In this document: piece by piece, positions 34,390-46,650 of the stretch | Position numbering within the stretch: the first letter of the stretch is position 1 | How the letters are laid out: each line of letters opens with the position of its first letter | Assembly: GCA_023653785.1 (NCBI GenBank) | Contig: JAMKCH010001651.1 | Span: 1-64,000 of the forward strand | Direction: 5' to 3' | From: Ophioderma brevispina | Taxonomy: Eukaryota; Echinodermata; Ophiuroidea; Amphilepidida; Ophiodermatidae | DNA length: 64,000 nt | Notes under the pieces: model-generated | The model's database searches: none | What the model was told of the DNA's origin: nothing | Seen by the model: the letters and a program-made list of their open reading frames with translations, nothing else | Translations under genes and position numbers: made by a program

Positions 34390-36080
34390 TGTGATGTATT
34401 TTCTCCCCATCATCTAAGGAGGGAACCCTCAAGGGTTAAGTTAGAAATTTAATTAAAAGGGCATTAAAGGTATATCCAGAACTTTTCATTCCAATATCAC
34501 AGCCCCATCTGTCAAGCAGTGTGATATCCTAATATTTTTCTGAAACAATAACTTGAAATGGTGTTTTTTTTTTTTAAACAGGGATGGATTTTCGCATCAT
34601 TTTTGAGGAAGAGCGCCCTAAAGGGTTAAGCTTACAAATTAAAGGGGCAATATGCAGGGTAATTAATGGAGTTCGATGAGTTTATGTTTTTATAGTTTTT
34701 TTGTTATGTTGGGTGGAAATAATGGATTGAAGTTCATCAATGTGTTGTTTTTTAGAGTTATTTGTTGGTGAGTAAATTTTTTGAAAAAAAAAAAGTGTTT
34801 GATTTTTTTTTTATGGAATGTACCTTTTCATCATTTGAGGAAAACACCTTCAAATTGATTTAATGGGCATTATGCAGTTTGTCAAAAATTTTGAGTTCCA
34901 TTGATGATTTGTGTTGAGGGTGTTTTTGCTGTTTTGGTGAGTTATGGATTGAGTTCAAGATGAGTTATTTTCCTTAGAGTTTATTTTTGGTGAGTTAGGA
35001 TGGAGTTAATCAACTAGTTATGTTCAAGTTTTTAAGAGTTATTTTTGGTGATTTTATGGTAGTTCTTGACTGAGTATGTTTTTAGGAGTTTTTGTGGTGT
35101 TTGGTGAGTTATAAAATGGAGCCTTCAATGATTTTTAAGCATTATTTGTTAGTGAGGTATGAATGGATTTCATTGATATTATGTTCTTAGAGTTTTTTGG
35201 TGAGGTTAGTGAATGGAGTTTATTTTTGGTGAGTTATGAGTTCATCGCGTAAGTTATGGTTTAGAGTTTTTTGATATATTTTGGTGAGTTTATAAATGAG
35301 AGCCCATGAAGGAGTAATATAGTTTATTTGTTGTAGGTATGAATGGAGTTCATTGAAGAGTTATGTTGGTAAATCATTGGGTGCGTTAATGGTGGAGTTT
35401 CCCATCACCCTGTTCAATTAGTTTTTTTTGGTGAGTTTGTGGGCCCTTCATGATGAGTTTAAGGTTTTATAGGGTTTTTTTTTTGTTTTTGGTGAGTTAT
35501 GGATAGAGTCACCAATGAGGAGTTGTTTTTAGAGTTTTTGTTGGTGAATATGGTAATATTTCATTGATAAGTTATGGTTTAGAGTTCTTGGTGGTCATGA
35601 AAGCCGGGTGACCTCCTTGGTGTCTATTAAAGGCCATTCCTCCATGAGTTTACCTTTTTTAAAGGCAATTCCTTAATCAATTTACCAATTAATTTCCTCC
35701 ATTTAACTCAATTAAAGGAAGGGCCATTCGGTCCATTGCTCTCATCACCAAAGGGTTATTCTTCATTTGCCAAAGAACCATTCCATCCTTTACTTGGAAA
35801 GGGCAATGTAAAAACAATTTTATTTAAAAGTGCCATCCTTTCATTTACGCAATGAAAGGGACTTCTCACTTTAACTTAATTGATAAAAGGCTATTTTCCA
35901 TTTCAACCAATAACCGGGCCATTCCTCAATTTACCAGTTAAAAGGGCCATTCCCCATTAAAGGGGCATTATAAAATTTTCTGAAAATGTGTAAGATTATA
36001 TTGATTAAGAGGCGGTTTATTAATTTTCAAAATTATGACGGAATGTATTTTTGCACCATTTGAAGAAGGGCAACCCCGGG
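34390..36080. repeat. long degenerate repeat field
   Basis: Three vocabularies follow one another. A module with TTTTCATCATTTGAGGA, a CCCTnAAGGGTTAAG-like stretch and AAAGGGGCATTATGCAG appears near 34395, 34590, 34820 and, in part, 35955-36075. From about 34670 to 35600 a unit of roughly 55-65 bases repeats: TTTTTGGTGAGTTATG, AATGGAGTTCATTGATGAG and TTATGTTTTTAGAG. From about 35628 to 35960 a unit near 30 bases repeats: AAAGGGCCATTCCTCCATTT and ACC/AATTA. All are heavily diverged. A further single copy of the module lies near 37236-37285. Confidence 0.7.
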
Positions 36081-36409
36081 TCATGTGGACCTCAAATACT
36101 TTTGGTACTCCACTAACATTTTCTATTTTTGGGCCAAGCATATTTTATGTCTAATCTTGAAGGAGCAGATCTTTTTTGTTCAAAAACTGTCTGCAACAAT
36201 ACCTTGTCTTAATGTCTTCTGTTCTGCATTTCGTCTTCAGATCATTCCTTTCCACCATACACGTGGGTCTTATGCAGCATTGATGCTCTTGTTTGATTTA
36301 TAGATGGGGAGGGCCTATATGCATGATTATAGCAGAATCATGACGGAAGTGAACCTCAACAATTCATTGCAAGCCACCGAGGAGCAATTAAAAATGAATA
36401 CCACCCAAG

Positions 36410-36540
36410 AAGTAAATTGGTAATTATTATTAGAAGCTCGGAGAAACTGGCGAGCACCGAACTAAATAAAGACGAAAAAATACAACAACGTGTCTCCGAA
36501 CCGCCGGAGTCTCTGAAAATCAACAAGCTAAGCCAATTTT
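36410..36540 (-). mobile_element. tRNA-headed SINE, copy 2 (head only)
   Basis: Shares GAACTAAATAAAGACGAAAA and TCTC(C)GAACC-CCGGAG with 32763-32813, in the same minus-strand sense. The tRNA-like half beyond the B box is more diverged, and the body seen at 32.6 kb is absent. Confidence 0.5.
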
Positions 36541-36636
36541 GCAGTATATACTTCACTTTCATTCACAAAGTATGTTAGTTAGGTGGCTGTCATATATTTA
36601 GGACCAACCATATTAACCGCAATGTTCAACTGATTC

Positions 36637-37001
36637 AGGCTGACTCGTAGATTTTCAAAATACATTTTTTTGTGCAGTAATTAAAATAGTCATCTAGAAC
36701 TAGAGATAGTCACCCAAATGCTTATTCCAAAGTTAGAGATGAATTGGATTTTTTCATTTTCCTTAGAGCATTTATATAACACAGTAAAACATGCCATAGG
36801 ATCCCTTGTATAAAAACAAATAGTCTGGGTCCGGAATTTTATAACAAAGTTGTGATTTCTATATGAAGGACTTCGTTTGAGCTTTAGTTTTAATTTTCAC
36901 ACATGGATTAGCATATGGACAAGCAGTATGAAAATGCAAAAAACAATGATTTTTTTCGAAAATGGAGTGCGCCCTGCATCAGGAAAATCTCTGAGTCTCC
37001 T
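36637..37001. mobile_element. TTAA-type MITE, family E copy 1
   Basis: Ends are AGGCTGACTCGTAGATTTTC and the complement of AGGAGACTCAGAGATTTTC. The body matches 51887-52225 in the same orientation: TAGAACTAGAGATAGT, AGATGAAT-GGATTTTTC, CCATAGGAT, CCGGAATTTTATAACAAAGT and TATGGACAAGCA recur in order. Here the flanking TTAA sites have decayed. Confidence 0.75.
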
Positions 37002-37589
37002 TACTGTCGATATCAGTGGTGCTTTCTACTGGATATCAGGGCAGGGGTAGTCCAAGTATTATAGTGCACACCACATGCCTGTTATGTCAAAAAGAAGACT
37101 TAAAAAAAGTGGATTTGACTTTAGGTGTTAAAAACAGTAATTTTGAAGAAAAAGGTTTATTTTTTTGTCTGATTATTTTTATGGTGGTAAAAAAGTTTTC
37201 ATGGGGGAAAGAGTTTGTTTAAAACAAGTTTTTTGTTGAGGGATATCGTCCCTGGTAGGGTTAAACTTGTATTGGGCAATATGAAAACTATGTGATCATA
37301 GGGCTGTCTACTCATCTCCGGGTCACTGGCCGTCTTAGCCTTATCATCTGCCCTCTTGCCAGTATCCTCCGCGACCTAAACACTGCGCTACTTCTAATAC
37401 GTCCAGAAATCTTAGTTAATTGCAGCTCTTGTTCATCGGAGTGATAACAAACGTGTGTTTCTACGAGCCGTTTGGCCCCTTTATGACCAGTCTTTTGGAT
37501 TATTTCTATACCATGCAAGTGAAACGATAGCATTCTAAAATGTGCACGTTTTTCCTAACTACGGCTAACATTAACAACAATTAGCATTT
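37002..37589. other. no gene seen
   Basis: Apart from the stray module near 37236-37285, related to the 34-36 kb repeat field, nothing is supportable. Confidence 0.25.
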
Positions 37590-38105
37590 GTAGGCGCTTT
37601 CCATCTAGATCAAAGCGCAAGTGATACAGCCACATATTAGCATGAAAGGGGAGTCTTAAGATTACAAACGAAATTGAGAGATATTGCCAGTTTCTCTAGA
37701 GTGCGAGGGAGATTGTTTCCAAGACTGTGGACCAGCGACGCGGAAAGACTTTTGTTGCCTACGACCGTGTTTGTTTCTTGTTAATTAAGGGCGGTAATGT
37801 CCTTGAGCAGAACCAAAAGTTCTTTGAGCAGCATATGGCGACAGCAGATTAGATAATAAGCAGGAGCAGTATTGTTCATGCACTTAAAGACAAAAAGACA
37901 GAGTTAAATTGAATCCTTTCCCTTATGGCAGCCGAGTGAAAGTTCTTTAAGTGGCCGGGGTTATATGGTCCCTCTTGGATAGGGAGCATACCACCGTGCA
38001 GCATTGTTTCTCAATCTTTGAACCCTGTTCATTCATATTCTGTAGCACAGGAAAGAAGAAGATTACCGTAGTCAAGAACGAGAGATGACTAAAGGCTGAC
38101 CACAC
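37590..38105. mobile_element. probable old interspersed repeat
   Basis: Starts with a GGCGCTTTCC..AAAGCGC hairpin (about 37591-37620) and contains CTTAAAGACAAAAAGACAGAG, GTGGCCGGGGTTATATGGTC and GATTACCGTAGTCAAGA. The order and wording resemble a repeat I recall from several aquatic animal genomes. That is memory, not a search, and no second copy is present to confirm it. Confidence 0.3.
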
Positions 38106-38110
38106 TACCA

Positions 38111-39021
38111 TAGTTGGGTCATTTGGAGCAATGCCGTGCCGTGGAGATCAGAGTCATCATTTCTCAATGGATTGTCTTCTATGAAGGTTAATGAACAAAT
38201 TTAGCGGGGGTGCCGCCTCGCGAAAGTGTGGCGGAATCCATGGAGGGGCGAAAATCATAATACAGGGTCAAAGAAAAATAAAATGCTTGGACTGGCGGTA
38301 AAAAGGTAACCAAAGTGTCGTCTTGGTGACAAAGGATTAAAAAAAGGTATAGGTTGTACTACTTACAACTTATGGTTATGTGGATATAAGACACAAAATC
38401 GTCAAAGTCAAAGGTCATCATGAGAAGGTTAAATCTTAAATATTGCGTTTCTATTTCTCCAAACGGGTTTCAAATTGTTCATTTTTTCCTCAGAGACTGC
38501 AAAAAAAACATTTTGAACCGTCTAACCTATTTTTAAAATGTGAGATCAATAAGAGGTCAATGGCTTTTGACCTTGTTTGTCATTTATCTCGATAAACAAA
38601 TACAAATGAGAGTGTCAACTACTTTTGTTGCAATTCCTGTGGAAAGGTTAACATGAGACTCATGTTGTAAAGAATCGGTGCAATAGTAAGGATTTAATCC
38701 TTTTGTGCTGACCTTTGACCTTTGACAAATTTGGTCTTATACTCTGTCCCATATCCTTGTATGTAGTACAAACTATACCTTGTGTTAATCCTTGTAACAA
38801 GAGGAACACTTTCATTACCTTTTTACAAACAATCAAGGCATTTTTTCATGTTGACTCGACCCCTGTGTTATGAATGTTTCCCCCTCCTGGTCCTCCGCCC
38901 ACGAGTTTTCTCGAGGGCACCCCCGCTAAATTTGTTCATTACCCTCCATAGAAGAACAAATCCACTGGAAAATGATGCTCTGCTCTTCACAGTCCGTGAA
39001 TTTGCCCCAATGACCCAACTA
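38111..39021. mobile_element. 911-bp inverted-repeat element (family A, copy 1)
   Basis: Arms of about 310 bases (38111-38420 and 38700-39021) are diverged reverse complements. Landmarks shared on both arms are TAGTTGGGTCAT, AATGAACAAATTTAGCGGGG, GTAAAAAGGTAA, AAGGTATAG-TTGTACTAC and GTCAAAGTCAAAGGTCA. The inner part (CAAGGATTaaAAAAGGTATAG) is also in the arms at 13500-14020, so the two belong to related families. Frames across it are short; no transposase is seen. I did not find a target duplication. Confidence 0.8.
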
Positions 39022-39540
39022 ACCTGCCAGTCTCCTGCTCCTCACTTCCAGTAAACATTCAGCAGCACATTTTTTGCCAGTTTTCAACACGGCGTCTTAT
39101 GGGAATCATCACCGACAAAATGCCCGCTTTATAACTTCCCCGTACCTCCAATGGCCGAACTGTGACATCAGCGGTCAAACAGCCCTATACCCTCATAAGT
39201 GAGTGGCATCCACCTGGGCTGGATATTTTAAAATCATTTCATTTAAATGTCCTCCCTCTGAAGAGTCACAGCTCGATTACAATCAAATTTGGTCGAAGAA
39301 CTCACTCTGGCCCAACTTCATCAAAAGTGTTCACAGTTGACATTGTCAGCTTTGAGATCAGGGGGGTTAAATTTTCTTAAACCTTGAAAAAGGTCTATTA
39401 CCTTCCTTACACTATATTGAGATGACAGTTTCTAAAAATTTGGTGCATTGTGGGATGGACTCACATAATAACCCTATGGGCTATATACCATCCTATTTAG
39501 TCAAATATTTTGAAGCATTTGACAAAGGTCAATTATAATC
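39022..39540. other. no gene seen
   Basis: Nothing supportable. TGGGATGGACTCACATAATA near 39452 resembles, inverted, a word near 28340. Confidence 0.25.
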
Positions 39541-39640
39541 TCACTCTCTGTCTGTCTGTCTCTGTCTCTCTCTCTTTCGTTCTTCTCCCTCTCACTCTCA
39601 AACTCTCCTCTCCGCTCCTCCCTCCCCTCCCTCCTATATT
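39541..39640. repeat. CT/TCTG microsatellite
   Basis: CTGT, CTCT and CTCC runs make a polypyrimidine tract of about 100 bases. The 73-codon frame on the minus strand is its translation (Glu/Arg-rich). Confidence 0.85.
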
Positions 39641-41084
39641 GTGAGATCAATGGGTAAAACCGAAAATAAAACTCATGATAAAAATTGTGTTGTGTTCTTA
39701 AAAACATTTTTAAAAATGGCAACCTCTTCTGTTGGTCAAAGGTCCATTTTGCCCTCCCATAATAGAAACTAGCTATAATATCACCTTTTTGTTTAAAATC
39801 AAAGCTTTAACACAAATAGTGTCCTAAATGTTTAAAGGGCCCCAGGAAAATGCAATATAATCTGAGGTGGTTAGTGTCGTGCAGAACTAACCACTATTGT
39901 ATAAGTCCAAACTAAAGTGTCTGCTTTTCAGATTTTTGTGCCTTAACCCCCTTGGCACTAACATAACACCCACCCTCTGATACAATCTCTATTTGGCTCA
40001 TTACAGGAACACACATGATATTACCCTTTGAGTAACCAATCAAGTAGACTTTCTATCTCTCTGTAAGTCCCATAGACCAACAATCTCTTCGAGTAATTCT
40101 GATTTGCTCATTGCATTTATATTACCTTCCAAGTAACCAATCAAACATAATTAGTTTTAGGATGAAACTAAAGATCTAGGTTAATTGCAGATGCTAAAGA
40201 ATGGGTTTGAGTGGAAAAGATAAGATCGATGTGGTGTAAAGTATGCATTATCTCCTCCAAACACTTAAAGTTTAGGATCGAAACCTGAATATTGTGAAAA
40301 TTAAGTCGTGAAATTGCAATGGTGTAGAGATAACCAAAACTACCAATGACGAAATGACACTCATCAAAAAGTCTAATTCCATACTGTTTTCAGATCTCTC
40401 TCTTAACGACGGCCACAGGCATCAGATTGCTGATACGATTTCATAATATTTGCCAAAACACAAACACACTCTCATATGAATATCTATTTTGCCACTGTAA
40501 ACATCCGCGATGACAAGATCTTTTCATTAGTTTAGCCGTGCATCGCTGTGTAAATGTGCGAGGGCATGGAGTGATGTAACTGCCTGCCTTGTGGAGAATT
40601 TGATCACGATATATTAGTAGGGGGCGCTATGTGTTTCCAGTGCGTCATGTTAATTGTTGGCAACAATTATAAATTATTCTAACTGGCATACACCAATAAA
40701 AAGTTGCCCATTTTTTCTGTTTGACTTCATATTAAAAAATGTATAGTTTTACGAGGAATCCCAACCTTTTATACGGTAAATGATGAAATAGTTAAATATG
40801 TTCAAATTTCATTTGGGGTTTCACTGATATTATTATACGAATAATGCAAAATTTTTGTTTAGTCCAAGGGATAATAAAACAAGAATAGTTGACCATCTTG
40901 ATAGTCACTTCCATGATATGGAGCAAAATAGGTCAATGACCTTTGGATTCTGTTGACCCTTAATTTTATTTTATTTACACCCTCATGAATGTTCCAGAAC
41001 AAATCAAGGGATTTCCTTGGATTAATTCCTATGCGTGCTATTTCCCTAGGAAATATGTATGTGAACTATTTCCCACAACCTCTC
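39641..41084. other. no gene seen
   Basis: A diverged repeat of about 100 bases at 39990-40145 (GCTCATTnCA, ATATTACC, AAGTAACCAATCAA twice) is the only structure noted. Confidence 0.3.
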
Positions 41085-41129
41085 GTCCCCAGAGTCACAG
41101 TGAGGTTTAATAAACAATACTACATTGTT

Positions 41130-41267
41130 TAAATATTGGGAAATAGGGCACATTCTATTTCCCCTTGGTAATGGCTACAGGCCTATCACCCTCACCCTCC
41201 GGTGAGGGTGATAGGGTGGTAGCCAGTACCTCGGGACAATAGTTTGCCCTATTTATAAAACCAGAAT
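41130..41267. mobile_element. snapback element with a strong hairpin
   Basis: CCTATCACCCTCACC and its exact complement surround a CTCC loop. The stem continues outward with TGGCTAC on both sides (41172-41225), then with GAAATAGGGCACATT..CCCCTTGGTA against AAATAGGGCAAACT..CCCGAGGTA. The full fold covers about 140 bases and may extend a little further each way. It has no coding potential and is probably a MITE. Confidence 0.65.
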
Positions 41268-43432
41268 GGTGTAAACTATTCCTATACGTAATCTGGAGAG
41301 TTGTACAAAACTTAATCACTTCATTTTGTCACCTAATCATATCATCTTTAAATTTTGACTCTATACACTATAATGTACTTTCATTTTACTGTTTGGCCTA
41401 TTTTAAAGTGAAAACGGAGATTTTTAGATGCAAAGTTTCTCTCAAATTGGCACTGGATTGGTTGTAGCTCACCTACCGATAAGGTTTCAAAGTTTTTAAG
41501 ACAAAACAAGTACAAAAAGAAAAATGCAAACCTTGTTTTGAACTGGTCCGCTATCGTAATCTCCTATAGAAAATGATGCTTTGATTTTCTGTTGTTCATG
41601 ACAGAAATACTAATCATTGTGTTATTACCTAATGATGGTGTATTTGGCTTATTCACTTCAGGTGTGATCTAATACATTGTTAAGCATTCCAATATGCAAA
41701 AAAGCAAAGTTAAAAAAAATTGGGGATGCTTCTTTCTGGAAATGTTCTTGACTTTTTAACATCCAAACTGTAAGCCAAACGGTAAGCAATCAAATTATAC
41801 ATTAATTAAAGGAATCAACCTGATCAGAATGCAAATTGTATGTTTTTTTAAAGTGTTTGACAATTCAAATTTGTGCTCCCCTCCCTGTGAATAAACTTAC
41901 TTTGATCCCTCCTGGATCTGAAGAAAAAATTATTGACATTATTTTTCTGTTAGTGAGCCCTAGTAGAATACCTTTATGGCTTTGTAAAAATTAACATGAA
42001 CTGCACACACAAATAACCATCTACCCAGGCCCCACACTATGTGAAAAAACAGGCGTATGAATGAAAGCTGACGATAAACATTTTGTGTGTACTAGGCTAC
42101 TTAACTATACTCATGTGGATAGAAAACAAGACAAGGCATGACTTTAACTGTTAAAAGTGCTGTATTCAGTTTGTCTGTAATTTTTATATAAGAGACACTG
42201 GTTTCATTTAAAAAATAGTGCGCCCTCAATATTTTTCCAATTGAGATGGTTTTTTGCACGGTTGTAAACTAATATACATAGGCCTCACCTGAAATGATAA
42301 GACAAATCATCGTTCCTTAAAGTGACTCGTGGCATATTTAAATATGATGATTACGAGTCTTACGATGCATTTAATAGACATTTGTTGAATTAAAGTTAGG
42401 TCAAACTTAAGTTAACATACAAATTACCCATGGATGTCATTAGCCTCTTATAATATCTCTATCTGTTTTGTGGTATGTTTAAGTGCTCAACCCCTTGTCC
42501 TCAGTGGACTCGAACAACCCATTCCCTTTGGGTCATGAGTCGTTGTATTCACTGGACTACCTGTGCCCTCTTGTAGCCAACAATTTGAGACTTTTTAAAG
42601 CTTCGTTTCCACAATCCACCATTGCAATTGTGCAGATACAAAGTTTGGGCCCTCCTAAGATGATATAACATTATTAACATGATTTAGTTTGGCCGAGAAT
42701 GAAAGCTAGTTTAACACTGGTAACATGGTTGTTTCCATAGACATACTGATGACATACTACCGTGGTGAGGAGCAATAACATTAGCTAAAATATGATATGA
42801 GTGTTTTTTTTTCCCTCAAGCCATTGAGTAATGTGCATCCTCCTATACCTGATACACTGTTGTAGGAACATGCATTTGCACATTTCACAGAGCTTATGAA
42901 ATGATATATGATGGAAATATCTACCACCCCAGACACTGTAAGAGTATACTGACTGCCCTGGCAACCCATTAACCCCCTTGGCTATTATGGAATGATTAGG
43001 GAATGGTGTTGTAATCATATCATATCATGACTATCTGTCACTCAGCATATCCGGTTTGTGCTGGGAATTGGCAAAAACTTGAAAAACCCTGTTTTGGCCC
43101 ATTTTTTTTGTGCTCATTTTCACTGGCAAAAAAGTGACAAAACTATTAGAACTCTTTGAAATCCTGGTAACTTACCCGGTAAAACGGACCGAATACCCCG
43201 TACTAAGTTACCCCTTATTTTACAACTTCCCCACATTTCCCAGAGGTTGACCAAAAAATTTTTCAGATTCAGCACCCTTCAAACTTCCGAACTTTGAGAA
43301 TAGGATTCTTATTACAATCCTATACTGTTACCCATCTAAACCACTTGGTATTCATTTCTTTAAGATGAGTGTGACAATTTCCTGCTGGCAGCATAATAAT
43401 TTGACAACCAGTGTCATGACCTTGATGGTACA
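41268..43432. other. no gene seen
   Basis: No supported frame or repeat. Confidence 0.25.
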
Positions 43433-43651
43433 CAGTGGCATAACCAGGCTTTTTGGGGGGGGCATATATTTTTTTATTTTATTTTCACAGGGGTGGGGAA
43501 AGAGGGGAAAGCATTTATTAAAATGTCAAGTTGTTAATGCACTAAAGGCCTGTGTTGTTTTCACTGTAAATCGGCACCTGTGTGGGGAGGGGGGGGGGTC
43601 AAGATTCCTCACAAGGCGGCGCTTCCCCCTGCCCCATCTGGTTACGCCCTG
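43433..43651. mobile_element. hAT-like MITE
   Basis: The left end is CAGTGGCATAACCAGGC. The complement of the right end is CAGGGCGTAACCAGATGGGG. Length is 219 bases with G-rich inner arms, much like the element at 7511-7751. Flanks ATGGTACA and ATGCAATG agree at only half their positions, so the duplication is unclear. The 95-codon plus frame through it is not a gene. Confidence 0.65.
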
Positions 43652-44200
43652 ATGCAATGACACTTTATATGAATTGGACACTATACTACAAATAAATTGC
43701 ACTCTCTACTAATAAATCCAGACTTACAAGCAAATAAAATTTCACGCTATCGATTGAAATGAATCAATACAAGAAATAAAATAGCACTTTAACGATTGCA
43801 TATGAAAAGCATGAACTATTGACGCCAAAACCATTATTTGTAGGACGTTACAAAAAATTGTCTAGATACTATAAATACAAACAAATAAATTGCACTTTAT
43901 GGATTTGAAATTGTTTTAATATTTTACAAACAAATACAGATTTCACTTTGAGGATTTCTTGGGAAAAAATACAACCCAGCCACCCTTTGTGGATTTCAAG
44001 AAAACAGAACTAGTGACACCAAACCATTTGTATGACTCTTAGAATAAAAAAAAGTCTGTACTATAAATACAAAACACATAAAATTGCAACTGTACGGATT
44101 TGAATTGAATAAATCATATTACAACAAATAAAATTCACTTGAGGATGTCATGGGAAACTAGCAACCAGCCACAATTAGCCAAGAAAAAAAAAGTGTTGAT
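43652..44200. repeat. diverged tandem repeat, about 195-bp period
   Basis: ACTATTGACGCC-AAACCATT near 43815 recurs as ACTAGTGACACCAAACCATT near 44009. ACTATAAATACAAA, AAATTGCACT-T-GGATTTGAA, TTTCACTTGAGGAT and CAGCCAC follow in both. A third, weaker unit lies before the first. Confidence 0.7.
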
Positions 44201-45333
44201 TTTTTTTATCTTTTTTCCTTTTGTTTAAAATTGGTCTCTTTTGATTAATTTTTTGAGGTCATTTTTGGCTCACTGACTTCATTTTTTTTGAAAAGTCTTC
44301 AAAAAAAAATGAAATTTGGCAGGCGAAGCATCTGAAAAATGAAAAAATGGGTCAAAAAATTGCAGTATTTTTTTAAAAAGCCCGCAGTAGCAATTTTTCT
44401 GTTAAAAAAAAAAGCATTGTCCCATATGTATTTTTCACATTACGTCTGAATAACTTTTTTTTTGGGGGGCCTTATACGGTATGTACATATTGAAGGGTAA
44501 GTCCTTTTTTTTCTTGCACATGATTATAATTGTGTGTTTTTAGTTTCCCCTTGTTCACTGTACACATATACAGTTGTACATCTTTCCCTTTCCTCCTTAT
44601 TCAGATATCTGCATTGCTTCCGCTGCTTCCATGACATTTCTCAAGTCCTTATAGCGGACCCCCCTTTTGACAGTCAACACAATTTCCTGTAATTCTATGA
44701 AATCCTATGTGAGTGCAGTATTTCCAAAATTCGAATACATCAACAGGACCCCTGTGATGGTTCCTTTGTGTGACGACAACAATTTAAGGGAAAATATGTA
44801 CGGTGGATACATTTCTCTATTTGTTAGGAAATGTATAGATAAGATGAGTCTAAGCTGCACACAGTTTAAAGGGGCACTATATGACATATCTTACTGGGGA
44901 CACATTTCCTCCACTATTTTGAAATAAATTATGTCAAAAATTATGGATAACTGTCCAATTACAGTTGAAATAGCAAATTCTCACACACTTTGCATGCATA
45001 TCAGCATATTTAATGCGTATTTGTCCATTTTACCAATAAAATGTGGCGACACAATATTAACAATTTATACAAAGCTTATACAAGTAGGGACATGTAAAAG
45101 CTATTATCCCTGCAAATATAAAAAAACCCTTTGCAAGAATCTTGTCATATTGGCCTACAAAGATCATTTTTTGTATGTTATAGTGCCCTCTATATGCCCA
45201 TTTTCCATACAGATATATGTAAAACTAGAATTGTAAGAACATCACATTTGCCCACAATGAAAATTTGTAAAATTTGCACATGGTGTAGCCATTGGTATAA
45301 CTAATCCAAATCAAAAACTGTGTCGCTATTTAT
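44201..45333. other. no gene seen; weak inverted ends
   Basis: GGGGCACTATATGACATA near 44871 and the complement of GTTATAGTGCCCTC near 45178 could be ends of a decayed element. Two short plus frames between them (44667-44927 and 44931-45236) are not recognisable. Confidence 0.25.
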
Positions 45334-45474
45334 ATATCGAGGGTGTAGTGCAAGAAGGCCCCATCTGCAATAGCTGCCATTTGTCAGTTGTATTCTCATT
45401 AAGTGTTATACCTGCCAAATCTAACATGTGGCAGCTATTGCAGATGGGACCTTTTTGCCTTAAACCCTTGATAT
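45334..45474. mobile_element. MITE, family G copy 2
   Basis: Starts ATATCGAGGGTGTAGTGCAA and ends with the complement of ATATCAAGGGTTTAAGGCAA. Both arms reach CAATAGCTGCCA. The loop matches the copies at 28948 and 51441. Confidence 0.8.
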
Positions 45475-46149
45475 TCTGGTTTTGTCATAATAAAGGTGAC
45501 TTTCAAACAGCTGTATGTAAGCATGGGAAATTTCACACTGTTAATTTTGTCAATTTTTCTTTCTTTTCATGCTCCCTCTTGATATGGATGGTGAATTCTA
45601 CACACACATCATGATATTGGTTAACATCTGATGTTGTCCTCTGTTGTCCTCTCACTTCTATGAAAATGCAGGTATGTGAAAATATTAAGTAATATTTAAT
45701 TACTAGTGACAGGTGCATTTCTAGATAATTATATGACTTAAGAATATACATTTATGCTGAGGATGTTGCTGTCTCGGCAAGGAAAATGTTCATCTTGCTG
45801 AAATGTTGACCAACTCAGATGTGAGGTAAAAATGTATGCTTTAAAACTTTCTGTTCTTGGGTGGATTTTTATGAAACTTGGCAAAAAATATCCTCTGGTG
45901 GAGTTACACCAGAGGTGGTTACACAAAACTCATCTAGGGGCCATTGGAGTCACCACATGCAGCCCACTCATATTCTTGAATATAGTGATTTGAAGCCAAG
46001 AACCAAGAGTTCTAGATTCCTTGAAAGATACAGAGACAAGTTAGATACTCAGCCTTATTTTACCCACCCTTTCATATCCTCAAAACCTGTATATTTACAT
46101 CCCACATATTCAGTTCATCTGAATTATTTTCTTTAGCTGGTAATGGTTA
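45475..46149. other. no gene seen; a perfect hairpin
   Basis: CCTCTGGTG (45892-45900) and CACCAGAGG (45907-45915) form a perfect 9-bp stem with a 6-base loop. No supported frame. Confidence 0.3.
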
Positions 46150-46650
46150 AGATCATCAGCATTGTCCACACCTCATAAAGAGATATAGTAAGATCTTAAC
46201 TTGTGTCCACACTTTATTAAAAGACATAGTAAGATCCTTAACCTTGTCCACACCTAATAAAGAGAAATGGTAAGATCCCACCCCCCCCAAAGCCTTGTGT
46301 CCCTGCCTCATTACAGAGAATCCTGGAAGAATCTTCAACCTTGTCCACATCTACACAGAGGACATATAAGATCCTTAACCTTGTCCACACCTAAGAAAGA
46401 GGACCATGGACAAGATCATCAACCTTGTCAAAAACCTTGACAGAGACCATAGTTTAAGATCCTTACCTTATCCACACCTATATAAAGAGAAATGATAAGA
46501 ACCTCAAGCCCTTGTCAATACTTCAAACAGAGGAATGGTAAGATCATCAGCCTTGTCCACACCTTATATAGAGACACAGTAAGATCCTTAACCTTGTTCA
46601 CGCCTAAAAAAAAGAAATGGTAAGATTCTCACCCATGTCCACACCTCTCA
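46150..46650. repeat. tandem repeat, 40-44-bp period
   Basis: About twelve copies of a unit with GTAAGATCCTTAACC, TTGTCCACACCT and AATAAAGAGA. Spacing of the GTCCACAC word is mostly 40-44 bases. Units differ by many substitutions and small indels. Confidence 0.85.

Noticed and set aside
39501..39722. Glu/Arg-rich 73-codon minus-strand frame
   Set aside because: Generated by the CT/TCTG microsatellite.
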